Part shown: positions 1-8,676 of the stretch, one piece after another | Layout: every line of letters starts with the position of its first letter | Position numbering within the stretch: the first letter of the stretch is position 1 | Assembly (NCBI GenBank): GCA_963668245.2 | Contig: OY764195.2 | Coordinates: forward strand, 620,001-684,000 | Reading direction: 5' to 3' | DNA length: 64,000 nucleotides | Origin: Anoxybacterium sp963668245 | Lineage (GTDB): Bacteria; Bacillota; Clostridia; Peptostreptococcales; Anaerovoracaceae | Notes under the pieces: model-generated | The model's input: the letters and a program-made list of their open reading frames with translations, nothing else | Databases searched by the model: none | What the model was told of the DNA's origin: nothing | Made by a program: the position numbers and the translations under genes

Positions 1-363
1 AAATCCAAGCATAACATATTTCATTTTTTTTAACACCGCATCTTGCTTCTCACCAATACGATATGTCCTGTGCAAAACAGTTTGAGAAATTTTGTAAATA
101 AAATCCCCCAGCGTGCCAAACGCACACATCCATCCGCAGAAAAAACGCCCGAAAAGTACTGTGATTGGGATTACTGCTACCGTCGCGACAATTTGCGGCC
201 AAAGCTCTACTACGGTTGAATTTCCTGTCAGGAACCCTTGATAAATTGCTTGTATTCCTGAAAATGCAGTTACGTAAAGACCTGGGATTAGTACAAACGA
301 TACGATTTGAACAAGTATCCTAAGCCTCTGCATTACTTTCAATTTGCTTTTTTGTTGTTTCAT
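1..363 (-). CDS. 4Fe-4S-binding membrane protein (NapH/NosR-like), 5' part only
   Basis: N-terminal 121 residues of a gene that runs off the left edge of the window. The start ATG at 363 follows an AGGAG site at 8 bases. One hydrophobic segment is visible near residues 14-35, then a second ending in GRFFCGWMCAFGTLGDF. The aromatic-rich CGWMCAFG segment is typical of polyferredoxin-like membrane proteins (NapH, NosR C-terminus, YccM), which move electrons through membrane-bound iron-sulfur clusters. The cysteine-rich ferredoxin part would lie outside the window. It starts 10 bases after apbE, so a shared transcript is likely; ApbE flavinylates partners of such electron-transfer systems. The family call is fairly safe, the exact subfamily is not. 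Confidence 0.72.
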   Translation of the reverse strand, partial: MKQQKSKLKVMQRLRILVQIVSFVLIPGLYVTAFSGIQAIYQGFLTGNSTVVELWPQIVATVAVIPITVLFGRFFCGWMCAFGTLGDFIYKISQTVLHRTYRIGEKQDAVLKKMKYVMLGF

Positions 364-373
364 TTCTTTTCTC

Positions 374-1339
374 CTATGGGTTTATCCATTCAAATCGATT
401 TTGCAAACCATTGGTCACAATCACATCTGCCCCTTCTGTCACAAAAATCGCTTCTATTTCATATAATTTTGCCAATTCATATCCTGCCTCCAGTCCTGCT
501 ACAAACATGGCAGTTGCCAGCGCATCTGCCAATAAGGAAGACTGGGCCACCACAGTAACACTCAGCAATCCTGATTCAGCTGGTTCTCCTGTTTTGGGGT
601 TGATAATATGATGATACCGTCTCCCATCTTTTATAAAGAATTGTTCATTGCTTCCGGAAGTTACAACAGTGCAATCATTGACGTGTAGTACTCCGAAATG
701 GATTCCAGTTGGTTTCAATGGGTTTTGAATACCGATTTTCCACTGTTCTTTTTCGGTGTTTTTTCCCAGAGCAACTATATTCCCCCCTAAGTTAATCAGT
801 GCAGAGGTAATGCCTTTTCCTTCCAATACTCTTTTTGCTTCATCTGCTGCATATCCCTTTGCAATCCCTCCCAAATCCAATGCCTGCCCCGCTCTCTTTA
901 AAAAAACAGTCTGATTCGTTTCATCAAGTATCAAATCCGAAACATTTACTAGCTCCCTTGCTTGCTTTATTTGATTCTGCGTTGGGATTGCTCGATTTCC
1001 CTTTTTTATCTTCCATAGTTCTACAAGAGGACGGACGTTGATATCAAAGGTTCCCATGAATTTATTCGAAAGTCCAACGGACTCTTTTAACAGCTTCATT
1101 GTTTCTTTCTTGATTTTTGTGGGCTTCAGCCCAGCAGCTTCATTGATTCTATATATATCGCTTTGAGGGAGGAATGGCGACAGCAGCAATTCTAATTGGG
1201 CGATTCTCGATATAGCTAGGTCCATCGCCAGAGTATTGTCCGAGTCGATTTCTATTTGATTTACAGTACCAAGCCCACAAAACGTTCGTTTATTCTTTTC
1301 AACCCTTTGGTTTTTATTCTTTAAACAATCGTCATTCAT
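374..1339 (-). CDS. apbE: FAD:protein FMN transferase (ApbE family)
   Basis: Transfers FMN from FAD onto a threonine of target flavoproteins such as Rnf/Nqr subunits or FMN-binding-domain proteins. Seen: DLGGIAKGYAAD, INLGGNIVALG, HHIINPKTGEPA and the C-terminal SSLLADALATAMFV metal/FAD-binding segment, all in family order, over about 321 residues. An upstream ATG at 1390 would add 17 residues but has little ribosome site. The ATG at 1339 has GGAAGGTG seven bases ahead, so it is preferred. Unlike many ApbE proteins it shows no lipoprotein signal, suggesting a cytoplasmic form. It sits just upstream of a membrane 4Fe-4S protein, which hints at a flavin/iron-sulfur electron-transfer module. Confidence 0.88.
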   Translation of the reverse strand: MNDDCLKNKNQRVEKNKRTFCGLGTVNQIEIDSDNTLAMDLAISRIAQLELLLSPFLPQSDIYRINEAAGLKPTKIKKETMKLLKESVGLSNKFMGTFDINVRPLVELWKIKKGNRAIPTQNQIKQARELVNVSDLILDETNQTVFLKRAGQALDLGGIAKGYAADEAKRVLEGKGITSALINLGGNIVALGKNTEKEQWKIGIQNPLKPTGIHFGVLHVNDCTVVTSGSNEQFFIKDGRRYHHIINPKTGEPAESGLLSVTVVAQSSLLADALATAMFVAGLEAGYELAKLYEIEAIFVTEGADVIVTNGLQNRFEWINP

Positions 1340-1497
1340 TGTTTCACCTTCCTTTCTCATGGTTAAACGTATTTGCTCAATTAGTTTCATTTCTTTTGAA
1401 TAGCTTTATTATGCCTGACTATTTTGTGGTTTTGGTGTTCTCTTGATGAGAACATAGTGATAATATATGAAATGCGATGTGATTGTATCCTTTCCAT

Positions 1498-1542
1498 AAA
1501 AAAACAGGGACTAACACCTTATGGTGCATTCCCTGTTTTTTA
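1498..1542 (-). terminator. Intrinsic terminator of the ATP synthase operon
   Basis: Inverted repeat with arms AAAACAGGGA and TCCCTGTTTT enclosing a second small ACACC/GGTGT hairpin. A T-run follows on the minus strand, about 25 bases past the atpC stop. The flanking A/T runs also allow function on the other strand. Confidence 0.85.
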
Positions 1543-1566
1543 TTGCTATTATATTTTTTTGGGTTT

Positions 1567-1992
1567 TTATCGTTTTCTTCGATGTCCGCCATCTTTAACA
1601 TGCATACGAGTAAGCGCTTTTGCAATGGCAATTTTAGCTTTCGCAACTTCCAAATCATCTTGACTTGGATTTCTAAGCCAGTGTTCTGCCTTCTCTTTTT
1701 CCATTTGAGCACGTTCCACATCGATGTCTTCTGGCCATTCAGCAGCATCTGTGAATATAATGATATTATCTTTCACATCAATATATCCACCTGCTAAAGC
1801 TGCTATCTTAAAGTCTTTTGCTCCGGCTTCCTGGAACCAAAGTTCTCCCGCTTCAAGCAGCTTTACCGCCCAGGTATGACCTGCCATATATCCCTCATCA
1901 CCACTTGTGGTTCGAGCGATTACCAGTTCAACCTCACCCTTGTAAAAGAGTTTTGAAGGCGTTATGACCTCTAGCATCACACTTTTAGGCAT
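1567..1992 (-). CDS. atpC: ATP synthase F1 subunit epsilon
   Basis: Central-stalk subunit that couples rotation to F1 and restrains ATP hydrolysis. The 141-residue protein has the usual N-terminal beta-sandwich (start MPKSVMLEVITPSKLFYKGEVE, with GGYIDVKDN near residue 85) and a C-terminal helical hairpin rich in A, E and K (AKAKIAIAKALTR). Its start overlaps the end of atpD by 8 bases, so translation is coupled. It is the last gene of the operon and a terminator follows at once. It ends in a basic tail (GGHRRKR). Length is at the normal upper range for the family. Confidence 0.95.
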   Translation of the reverse strand: MPKSVMLEVITPSKLFYKGEVELVIARTTSGDEGYMAGHTWAVKLLEAGELWFQEAGAKDFKIAALAGGYIDVKDNIIIFTDAAEWPEDIDVERAQMEKEKAEHWLRNPSQDDLEVAKAKIAIAKALTRMHVKDGGHRRKR

Positions 1993-3376
1993 TTTTCTGG
2001 AACCTTTCTACTACTTCATCAATTCCGCCTGCAAACAAGAATAAAGATTCTGGGATTTCATCATGTTTCCCTTCCAAAATCTCCTTGAAGCCTCTGACCG
2101 TCTCCTTCAGCGGAATATATTTACCTGGTGTTCCAGTAAATGCTTCAGCCACACTGAAAGGCTGAGATAAGAAACGCTGTATTTTTCTTGCTCGGGATAC
2201 AACGAGCTTATCAGAATCAGATAATTCATCCATACCAAGGATTGCAATAATATCCTGTAAGTCCTTGTATCGCTGCAGTACTTCTTGTACTCCTCTGGCG
2301 GTATTATAATGTTCTTCTCCAATAATCAGCGGATCCATGATTCTAGAAGTTGATTCTAATGGGTCCACCGCTGGATAAATACCAAGTTCAGTGATTGCTC
2401 TGGAAAGTACTGTTGTCGCATCCAAATGGGCAAACGTAGTTGCTGGAGCTGGGTCAGTCAAGTCATCAGCAGGAACATAAATTGCCTGTACAGATGTAAT
2501 CGACCCTTTCTTTGTGGATGTGATTCTTTCTTGTAATGCACCCATTTCGGTTGCCAACGTTGGCTGATATCCTACAGCACTTGGTACACGACCAAGCAAT
2601 GCGGATACTTCAGAACCAGCCTGGGTAAATCGGAAGATATTATCTACGAAAAGAAGTACATCCTGTCCTTCTTCATCACGGAAATGTTCCGCCATGGTTA
2701 GACCAGTAAGAGCTACACGCATTCTAGCACCCGGTGGTTCATTCATTTGTCCGAATACCATCGCAGTTTTATCAATAACTCCAGACTCAATCATTTCATG
2801 ATAAAGATCGTTTCCTTCTCTTGTTCTTTCTCCAACACCTGCAAATACAGAAATACCACCGTGTTCCTTTGCAATATTGTTGATGAGTTCCTGAATTAGT
2901 ACAGTTTTTCCGACTCCTGCACCTCCAAAAAGACCTACTTTACCACCTCGTGTATATGGTGCAATCAAGTCGACAACCTTAATACCTGTTTCAAAGATTT
3001 GTGTCGTTGTATCCTGCTCATCAAATTCTGGTGCCGCTCTGTGAATCGGTAATCTTTTGGTAGAATTCACAGGACCCTTTTCATCAATGGTATCTCCTAC
3101 AACGTTAAACAGCCTTCCAAGAACTTCTTTTCCAACGGGTACACTGATTGGCGCGCCGCTATCGACTGCTTCCATGCCTCTTGTCAGCCCATCCGTAGAG
3201 GACAGGGCAACACAACGAACTACATCGTCGCCGATATGCTGTGCTACTTCTGCAACGATGTCTCTACCATCAAGGCTAACATGGATTGCATTTAATAGTT
3301 CCGGCATTTCCTCAGGCATAAATTTTATATCGATTACAGGCCCAATGATCTGATGTATGGTACCTTTATGACTCAT
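1985..3376 (-). CDS. atpD: ATP synthase F1 subunit beta (catalytic)
   Basis: Catalytic subunit of F1. The 463-residue length is standard. Walker A GGAGVGKT lies near residue 150, followed by the catalytic Glu region GVGERTREGND, the Walker B segment VLLFVDNIFRF, and ALLGRVPSAVGYQPTLATEMG. It starts from ATG behind a GAGGGGGG site. It lies between atpG (25-base gap) and atpC (overlap), the normal order for bacterial atp operons. No deviation in catalytic motifs was seen. Confidence 0.98.
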   Translation of the reverse strand: MSHKGTIHQIIGPVIDIKFMPEEMPELLNAIHVSLDGRDIVAEVAQHIGDDVVRCVALSSTDGLTRGMEAVDSGAPISVPVGKEVLGRLFNVVGDTIDEKGPVNSTKRLPIHRAAPEFDEQDTTTQIFETGIKVVDLIAPYTRGGKVGLFGGAGVGKTVLIQELINNIAKEHGGISVFAGVGERTREGNDLYHEMIESGVIDKTAMVFGQMNEPPGARMRVALTGLTMAEHFRDEEGQDVLLFVDNIFRFTQAGSEVSALLGRVPSAVGYQPTLATEMGALQERITSTKKGSITSVQAIYVPADDLTDPAPATTFAHLDATTVLSRAITELGIYPAVDPLESTSRIMDPLIIGEEHYNTARGVQEVLQRYKDLQDIIAILGMDELSDSDKLVVSRARKIQRFLSQPFSVAEAFTGTPGKYIPLKETVRGFKEILEGKHDEIPESLFLFAGGIDEVVERFQKNA

Positions 3377-3400
3377 TTTCTTCCCCCCTCAACGTGAGAT

Positions 3401-4264
3401 TTATTTCAGCGCTTCGGCGCCTCCTACAATTTCAGATATTTCATTTGTGATGGCAGCCTGTCTTGTTCTGTTATAGTACAAGGTCAAATCACCAATCATT
3501 TCTCGAGCGTTATCCGTTGCACTCTCCATCGCGATTCGCCTAGCAGCATGCTCGCAAGTAGCAGATTCAACGATTGCTCCATAAATCATGATTTCAACAT
3601 ATTTTGGAACCAAGTAATTAAACACCTCTTCTACAGAAGGTTCATAATCCACCACTTTGTCAAGCTTTGGAATATCGGGATCACGGTCAATATCAAACGG
3701 AAGAAGCGTTACGGATTTTACACTTTGCTCCAGCGAGGTTACAAAGGAAGTATAAATCAGAACCACTTCGTCTATCTCGCCGTTGTTATACATGTCGATG
3801 ATTGGCTTACTGATATCATGAGTCTCAACGAAAGAAATATTTTCTGGCGGTGCTATGTATTCTCCGTGAATCTCATAGCCTCTTTTCTGGAAAAAATCTC
3901 TTCCCTTTGTTCCTACCGCAATAATCACAGGTTTTTCTGGATCTTCCTGGATTTGTCTGGTCGCTTCCTTGATTACGTTCGCATTAAAGCTTCCACAAAG
4001 ACCACGACAACTTGTTACAATAACGTAACAGGTGGTTTTAATCTCCCGGTTTCCTAAAAGGTATTCTTGTGGAACTCCATTTGTATTGTTGAATATTTCC
4101 TCAATAGACTCTGTGACATAGTGAAAATATTCTCTGGTCTTTTCAAAGGTGTTTTTGGCTCTTCTGAGTTTTGCAGCAGAAACCAACTTCATCGCATTTG
4201 TAATATGTTCCATACTACCTACACTTCGGATTCTACGCTTTATGTCTCTCATATTCTCTGCCAT
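3401..4264 (-). CDS. atpG: ATP synthase F1 subunit gamma
   Basis: Rotating central shaft of F1. The 287 residues are standard. The N-terminal helix has the family pattern DIKRRIRSVGSMEHITNAMKLVSAAKLRRA, and the C-terminal helix has ATDNAREMIGDLTLYYNRTRQAAIT...EIVGGAEAL, the two antiparallel helices that penetrate the alpha3beta3 ring. The start ATG follows AGGAGGAGGTG. It lies between atpA and atpD with about 25-base gaps on each side. Confidence 0.97.
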   Translation of the reverse strand: MAENMRDIKRRIRSVGSMEHITNAMKLVSAAKLRRAKNTFEKTREYFHYVTESIEEIFNNTNGVPQEYLLGNREIKTTCYVIVTSCRGLCGSFNANVIKEATRQIQEDPEKPVIIAVGTKGRDFFQKRGYEIHGEYIAPPENISFVETHDISKPIIDMYNNGEIDEVVLIYTSFVTSLEQSVKSVTLLPFDIDRDPDIPKLDKVVDYEPSVEEVFNYLVPKYVEIMIYGAIVESATCEHAARRIAMESATDNAREMIGDLTLYYNRTRQAAITNEISEIVGGAEALK

Positions 4265-4288
4265 GTGTTCACCTCCTCCTAACGGTTG

Positions 4289-5800
4289 TTATTTTGATGC
4301 CCAAGAAGCTTTAAAGCTTTCAATTGCAGCTTTTAGTTTTGCTTCTGCATCATCTTCCAATTTGCCAGTTGCCTTGATTTCTTTTCCGAGTTCAGGATAC
4401 TTTACATCCATAAATTCAAAAAACTGCTTCTCAAATTCAGAAATCTCTTCTACTGGAATGTCCGCTAAGTGTCGGTTGATTGCAGCATAGATAATCATAA
4501 CCTGATGCTCAACCTTAACAGGAGAATACTGTGGCTGTTTTAGAATTTCCATCAAAACAATACCATGTTCCAATCTGTCTTTTGTATCTTTGTCCAAGTC
4601 AGATCCAAATTGGGAGAAACTTGCCAGCTCTCGATATTGCGCAAGCTCCAATTTGATCTTACTGGAAACTTTTTTCATTGCTTTAATCTGTGCATTACCA
4701 CCTACACGGGATACAGAAATACCCGCATTTACTGCAGGTCTTTGTCCTGTAAAGAACAACTCTGTTTCTAAGAAGATTTGTCCATCGGTAATAGAAATAA
4801 CGTTAGTTGGAATATAAGCAGAAACATCGCCCGCCTGAGTCTCAATAATCGGCAAAGCCGTAATTGATCCTGCGCCAAGAGAATCTGACAATTTTGCTGC
4901 TCTTTCCAAAAGTCTGCTATGCAAATAGAAAACATCTCCTGGATAAGCTTCACGCCCTGGTGGTCTTCGAAGTAATAGTGACATTGCTCTGTATGCTACC
5001 GCATGTTTAGAAAGATCATCATAAATAATCAAAACATGCTTGCCACGATACATGAAATCCTCTGCCATCGCGCATCCCGCATAAGGTGCAATATACTGCA
5101 ATGGAGCAACTTCACTTGCTGTGGCCGATACAACAATTGTATAATCCATCGCACCTTTGTTTTCTAGAGTTTGTACAAGTTGCGCAACAGTAGATTTTTT
5201 CTGTCCGATTGCTACATAAATACAAATAACATCTTCTTCCTTTTGATTTAAGATGGTATCGATTGCAATAGCAGTTTTACCAGTTTGTCTATCTCCGATA
5301 ATGAGTTCTCTTTGCCCTTTACCGATTGGAATCATAGAGTCAATCGCCTTGATTCCTGTCTGTAGCGGCTCATGAACTGACTTTCTTTGAAGTACGCCAG
5401 GCGCAGCATTTTCAATTGGTCTGTATTTAGTTGATTTGATTGGTCCTTTTCCATCAATCGGTTGTCCTAGTGCATTGACAACACGTCCGATTAGTTCATC
5501 TCCAACAGGCACTTCAACAACTTTTCCAGTTGGTTTTACAACGTCGCCTTCTTTGATTTCGTTATCTGGGCCAAGGATTACAGTACCTACATTGTCTTCT
5601 TCAAGATTTAATGCCATTCCATATATTTCACCCGGAAATTCAAGAAGTTCTCCGGCCATACAGTTTTCCAAGCCATAGATTCTAGCGATACCATCGCCAA
5701 CCTGGATTACTGTACCGAAATCGGAAACTTCCAGTTTGCTTTTGTATCCTTTAATCTGCTCTTTAATCACTGCACTGATTTCTTCTGGCTTTAAATTCAT
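4289..5800 (-). CDS. atpA: ATP synthase F1 subunit alpha
   Basis: Non-catalytic nucleotide-binding subunit of F1, 503 residues as expected. Walker A is GDRQTGKT near residue 170, the later segment LLLRRPPGREAYPGDVFYLHSRLLERAA is characteristic, and the VGDGIARIYGL beta-barrel domain is at the N-terminus. Start ATG is behind AAGGGGTG. It lies between atpH and atpG in the standard order. The MLLRRPPGREAYPGD segment separates it from beta and from flagellar or V-type paralogues. Confidence 0.98.
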   Translation of the reverse strand: MNLKPEEISAVIKEQIKGYKSKLEVSDFGTVIQVGDGIARIYGLENCMAGELLEFPGEIYGMALNLEEDNVGTVILGPDNEIKEGDVVKPTGKVVEVPVGDELIGRVVNALGQPIDGKGPIKSTKYRPIENAAPGVLQRKSVHEPLQTGIKAIDSMIPIGKGQRELIIGDRQTGKTAIAIDTILNQKEEDVICIYVAIGQKKSTVAQLVQTLENKGAMDYTIVVSATASEVAPLQYIAPYAGCAMAEDFMYRGKHVLIIYDDLSKHAVAYRAMSLLLRRPPGREAYPGDVFYLHSRLLERAAKLSDSLGAGSITALPIIETQAGDVSAYIPTNVISITDGQIFLETELFFTGQRPAVNAGISVSRVGGNAQIKAMKKVSSKIKLELAQYRELASFSQFGSDLDKDTKDRLEHGIVLMEILKQPQYSPVKVEHQVMIIYAAINRHLADIPVEEISEFEKQFFEFMDVKYPELGKEIKATGKLEDDAEAKLKAAIESFKASWASK

Positions 5801-5840
5801 TTACATCACCCCTTGCTTGTTCTGAATTTCAAGCATATCA

Positions 5841-6380
5841 CTATGCCTGCTTGATGCTGCTTTCCATTTCGTGCAGCCTTTTTCTGATGGATGCGTCAAT
5901 TACTTTTCCCTCAACGAAAATCTTAACGCCACCCATAATCGATGAATCTATCTCATTCTTGAGTTTAATTGTTTTCTTTAATAGCTTTCCTGTTTTTTCT
6001 TCAAAGCCTCTCAATTGAACATCAGTAAGAGGTTCTATTGAATAAATCGTACCAAAGGAGACGCCATTTTGTTCATTTACAAGGCGCTGATACTCCTTCA
6101 CAATTTTGCTAAAGTGCGAGGTACGTCTTTTGTCAATCAATACATAAAGAAAATTGCAGACCTCCACACTGATTTCTTTCGAAAAAACTCGTTCAACAAC
6201 TTTCTTTTTTTCAGGACCAGAAAGGGCAGGCGTATTAAAAAAAGCATTAAAATCAGATTCTTGCCGAAAAACATCGCGTACTGCAATGATTTCTTCTAGA
6301 ATCACATCAACTTTATTCACATCCTTGGCCGCTTCAAATAGTGCTTTGCCATATGTGTTTTCTACTGTTAATTCTGCCAT
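5841..6380 (-). CDS. atpH: ATP synthase F1 subunit delta
   Basis: Peripheral-stalk subunit linking the b dimer to the top of F1. The 179 residues match the family length. Recognisable features are the N-terminal helical bundle (ENTYGKALFEAAKD) and the C-terminal GGVKIFVEGKVIDASIRKRLHEM, equivalent to the conserved GG..I..G....D.S.....L motif. The start overlaps the end of atpF by 13 bases, which fixes it as part of the same transcript with coupled translation. Confidence 0.94.
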   Translation of the reverse strand: MAELTVENTYGKALFEAAKDVNKVDVILEEIIAVRDVFRQESDFNAFFNTPALSGPEKKKVVERVFSKEISVEVCNFLYVLIDKRRTSHFSKIVKEYQRLVNEQNGVSFGTIYSIEPLTDVQLRGFEEKTGKLLKKTIKLKNEIDSSIMGGVKIFVEGKVIDASIRKRLHEMESSIKQA

Positions 6381-6862
6381 GTCGCATTCCCCGCCTCATC
6401 AATAATCTTGCCGATAATCGCTTGTTGCTCTTGGTGATCTAGCTGTTTTTCAAGAATCTTCTCTGCTGCTAGAATTGCCAGCATTCCAATTTCCTGTTTC
6501 ATATCCTCCAGCGCTCTCAGCTTTTCCTGCTCGATTTCAATGGCAGCATTTTTCATCATCTCACTTGCTTTTTTCTGAGCATCGTTGATGATTTCTTTTC
6601 CCTGTTCATCGGCCTTCACTCTAGCCTCTTTCATGATTTCGAGGCCTTTTTTTTCAAGTGTAGCGAGTTGTTTTTCAAAGGAATCTCTCAATTTTTCGGC
6701 TTCGAGACTTTTCATCTTAGCGTCATTGATTGAGTCTTCAATTTCAAAATTTCTATCTTCTATCACCTTATTGACTTTCTCAAACAAGAAATATTTTAAA
6801 ATCAATATTAAGATGAAGAAGTTCACCACTGTGGCGAATATGGTAAACAGATTTACTTCCAT
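6368..6862 (-). CDS. atpF: ATP synthase Fo subunit b
   Basis: Membrane-anchored peripheral stalk. Residues 4-26 form the single N-terminal membrane segment (FTIFATVVNFFILILILKYF). The rest is a long charged coiled coil rich in E, K and A, ending at residue 164. Length and layout are normal for subunit b. The gene lies between atpE and atpH, and its 3' end overlaps atpH. There is only one b gene, so a b homodimer is expected. Confidence 0.94.
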   Translation of the reverse strand: MEVNLFTIFATVVNFFILILILKYFLFEKVNKVIEDRNFEIEDSINDAKMKSLEAEKLRDSFEKQLATLEKKGLEIMKEARVKADEQGKEIINDAQKKASEMMKNAAIEIEQEKLRALEDMKQEIGMLAILAAEKILEKQLDHQEQQAIIGKIIDEAGNATWQN

Positions 6863-6914
6863 ATATCCAGAAGCCTCCCTTCGTCTTGAATGTTAGGAAA
6901 AATGGATATAGAAA

Positions 6915-7166
6915 CTACATCCATTTTACAAATACAAGTACGATAGAAATAATCAATGCATATAGAGAAGTTACTTCCGCAAACGCAATACCAACGATCA
7001 TTGTAGAAGTAATATCACTTTTTGCTTCTGGTTGTCTAGCAATGGCTTCAACCGCTTTACCAGCGATACTACCAACACCAATACCTCCACCCAAACAACC
7101 GATTGCTGCTAATCCAGCACCGATAGCTAACATAGCGTCTAAAAAAGTCTTAGAATCAATATTCAT
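6915..7166 (-). CDS. atpE: ATP synthase Fo subunit c
   Basis: Rotor-ring subunit of 83 residues with two membrane helices joined by the polar loop ARQPEA. The ATG at 7166 has a perfect AAGGAGG seven bases ahead. An in-frame upstream ATG at 7190 lies before that site and is unlikely to be used. The ion-carrying acid is E64 in helix 2 (AFAEVTSLYALI). Compared with the known Na+ rings (Gln in helix 1; E-S/T-T-x-x-Y in helix 2), Glu, T66 and Y69 are kept. The helix-1 Gln is Val (V31) and the residue after Glu is Val. Coupling-ion specificity therefore cannot be read directly. Confidence 0.96.
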   Translation of the reverse strand: MNIDSKTFLDAMLAIGAGLAAIGCLGGGIGVGSIAGKAVEAIARQPEAKSDITSTMIVGIAFAEVTSLYALIISIVLVFVKWM

Positions 7167-7247
7167 TTTATCCTCCTTAAAATGGTTCATATTGTATCAA
7201 TCGACAGAAATCAACACTGTCTGTTTGATATGATTTTGCAATAAGTA

Positions 7248-7928
7248 TTAATGTGCATGCGATGCGGCAATTTTGGTGTAAACCATTGTCAACATCATAA
7301 ATACAAAAACCTGAATCAGACCGTCAAATACGTCAAAGAAAAAGTGAAGCGGTATTGGTGCGATAAACGCAAAGTGCCCCATTCCTTCATATACCAATTC
7401 GATTACCATCGCTCCTACAAGCATGTTGCAGAACAGTCGTAAACAAAGAGAAAACGGTACTGTCAGTTTTTCAATTAAATTCAGCGGCAACATTGGTGGA
7501 TACGGTGAAACAAATTCTTTTAGAAAGCCACCAATTCCACAGACGCGAATCGAATTGATATTTACGATTAGAAATGTGAGCAAAGCAAACGTCAGAGTAA
7601 CATTAATATCCTTCGTTGCTGGCTCGATTCCAATCAGTCCAGACGTGTTCAGAAAAGCCAGATATACTGCCATGCCTCCGATATAGGGAACAAAAAATCT
7701 TCGATACTCTTTTCCCATATTGGCTACGACTAAGCCATCAATACCAGTCACTATCATTTCCAGTATACTCTGCTTTTTGTCTGGCACCCTTTTCAAGTTT
7801 CTTGTTAAAACAAGAACCAATACGATGATAACGGCCATAAGAAACCATTGCGTCACAACACTCGATGTTACATCGATGGTATGTTGAAACAGTTCAAATT
7901 CAAAGACCGTTTCAGGACTCATACTCAT
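7248..7928 (-). CDS. atpB: ATP synthase Fo subunit a
   Basis: Stator channel subunit that passes ions to and from the c-ring. The 226 residues have five or six predicted membrane segments. The key Arg lies in the conserved LCLRLFCNMLVGAMV segment, and the last helix reads IQVFVFMMLTMVYTKIA. The start follows GAGGGAG. A second ATG two codons in is also possible. It lies between the atpI-like gene and atpE, the normal first Fo genes of the operon. Confidence 0.96.
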   Translation of the reverse strand: MSMSPETVFEFELFQHTIDVTSSVVTQWFLMAVIIVLVLVLTRNLKRVPDKKQSILEMIVTGIDGLVVANMGKEYRRFFVPYIGGMAVYLAFLNTSGLIGIEPATKDINVTLTFALLTFLIVNINSIRVCGIGGFLKEFVSPYPPMLPLNLIEKLTVPFSLCLRLFCNMLVGAMVIELVYEGMGHFAFIAPIPLHFFFDVFDGLIQVFVFMMLTMVYTKIAASHAH

Positions 7929-7932
7929 TCAA

Positions 7933-8304
7933 TCACTCCCTCTTTTTATTTACTCCTCCCGTCACTCCATACAAGATAAGTGAAATGTAATGTACACTGT
8001 ATCCAGCCAGAAATGATATAAAATTCCCTGGTTCATTATGACAGAGAACAATAGCAACAAAAGCCGTGATAACCACTCTGATCACTGCACCCATTACCGG
8101 TAGTGAGCTGTTACCGGCCCGGGTCAGAGCGAAATTAGTCGTTAAAGCATTGAGTATGAAATTCATTAACGCCATCAGGACTCCCATTGCCGTGGTTAAA
8201 GCATAGGCACTAAATAATGTCATTGATACCACCAAAGTAATGATGAGAATCATAAAATCATACAATATGACCTTTTTCAACATAATTTTGGTATCGTTCT
8301 CCAA
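7933..8304 (-). CDS. atpI: ATP synthase subunit I-like membrane protein
   Basis: Small hydrophobic protein of 123 residues with four predicted membrane segments, four bases upstream of atpB. Position, size and topology match the AtpI/subunit I family, which assists c-ring assembly and sometimes Mg2+ handling. Sequence conservation in this family is low, so the call rests mainly on context. It is the first gene of the atp operon, about 170 bases from a good promoter. Confidence 0.75.
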   Translation of the reverse strand: MENDTKIMLKKVILYDFMILIITLVVSMTLFSAYALTTAMGVLMALMNFILNALTTNFALTRAGNSSLPVMGAVIRVVITAFVAIVLCHNEPGNFISFLAGYSVHYISLILYGVTGGVNKKRE

Positions 8305-8543
8305 ATGTTTGCCCTCATGCTTTCTGAAAAATTACTGAAAAAAAACAAGGAGGCTATTCTCAAAGACAAGCAATAATCATAGCATACTTGTATCTACTAC
8401 CTGATATTCAATTACCGCTGTAGTCTTATTGACACTCATTTCTTTTCAGCCTTTACATGGTATTATCTTATTATAGTCCTAATTTGTTAAATGTAAAGCA
8501 TCGTTAAAAAAAAATCATTCAGAAAATTTCGTCTAATCCACCA
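8305..8543 (-). promoter_or_regulatory. Leader and promoter of the atp operon
   Basis: Non-coding stretch upstream of atpI. On the minus strand a promoter reads TTTACA (8492-8497), 16 bases, then TATAAT (8470-8475), giving a leader of about 160 bases. A 20-codon ORF (8377-8439) with a weak ribosome site lies in the leader; I do not call it a gene. No riboswitch was recognised. Confidence 0.6.
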
Positions 8544-8588
8544 TAAAAAAAGACAAACCGCTTAATTTCAACGTTTTGCCTTTTTGAT
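8544..8588 (-). terminator. Intrinsic terminator after the MATE gene
   Basis: Minus-strand hairpin AAAAAGGCAAAACG...CGGTTTGTCTTTTT with one mismatch and one G-T pair, ending in a T-run. It closes the yhbY-to-MATE operon. The 90 bases between it and the MATE stop are A/T rich and hold nothing else recognisable. Confidence 0.7.
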
Positions 8589-8676
8589 TTTTTTCACATT
8601 TTTACTCATATAGCCTTGATATCACAATAAAATGACCATTTGTTAACAAAATATCACAATAATATCTCACCTTGTT

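Noticed and set aside
8377..8439. 20-codon leader ORF upstream of atpI
   Set aside because: Weak ribosome site at poor spacing and no attenuator structure seen; short ORFs of this size occur by chance in A/T-rich leaders.
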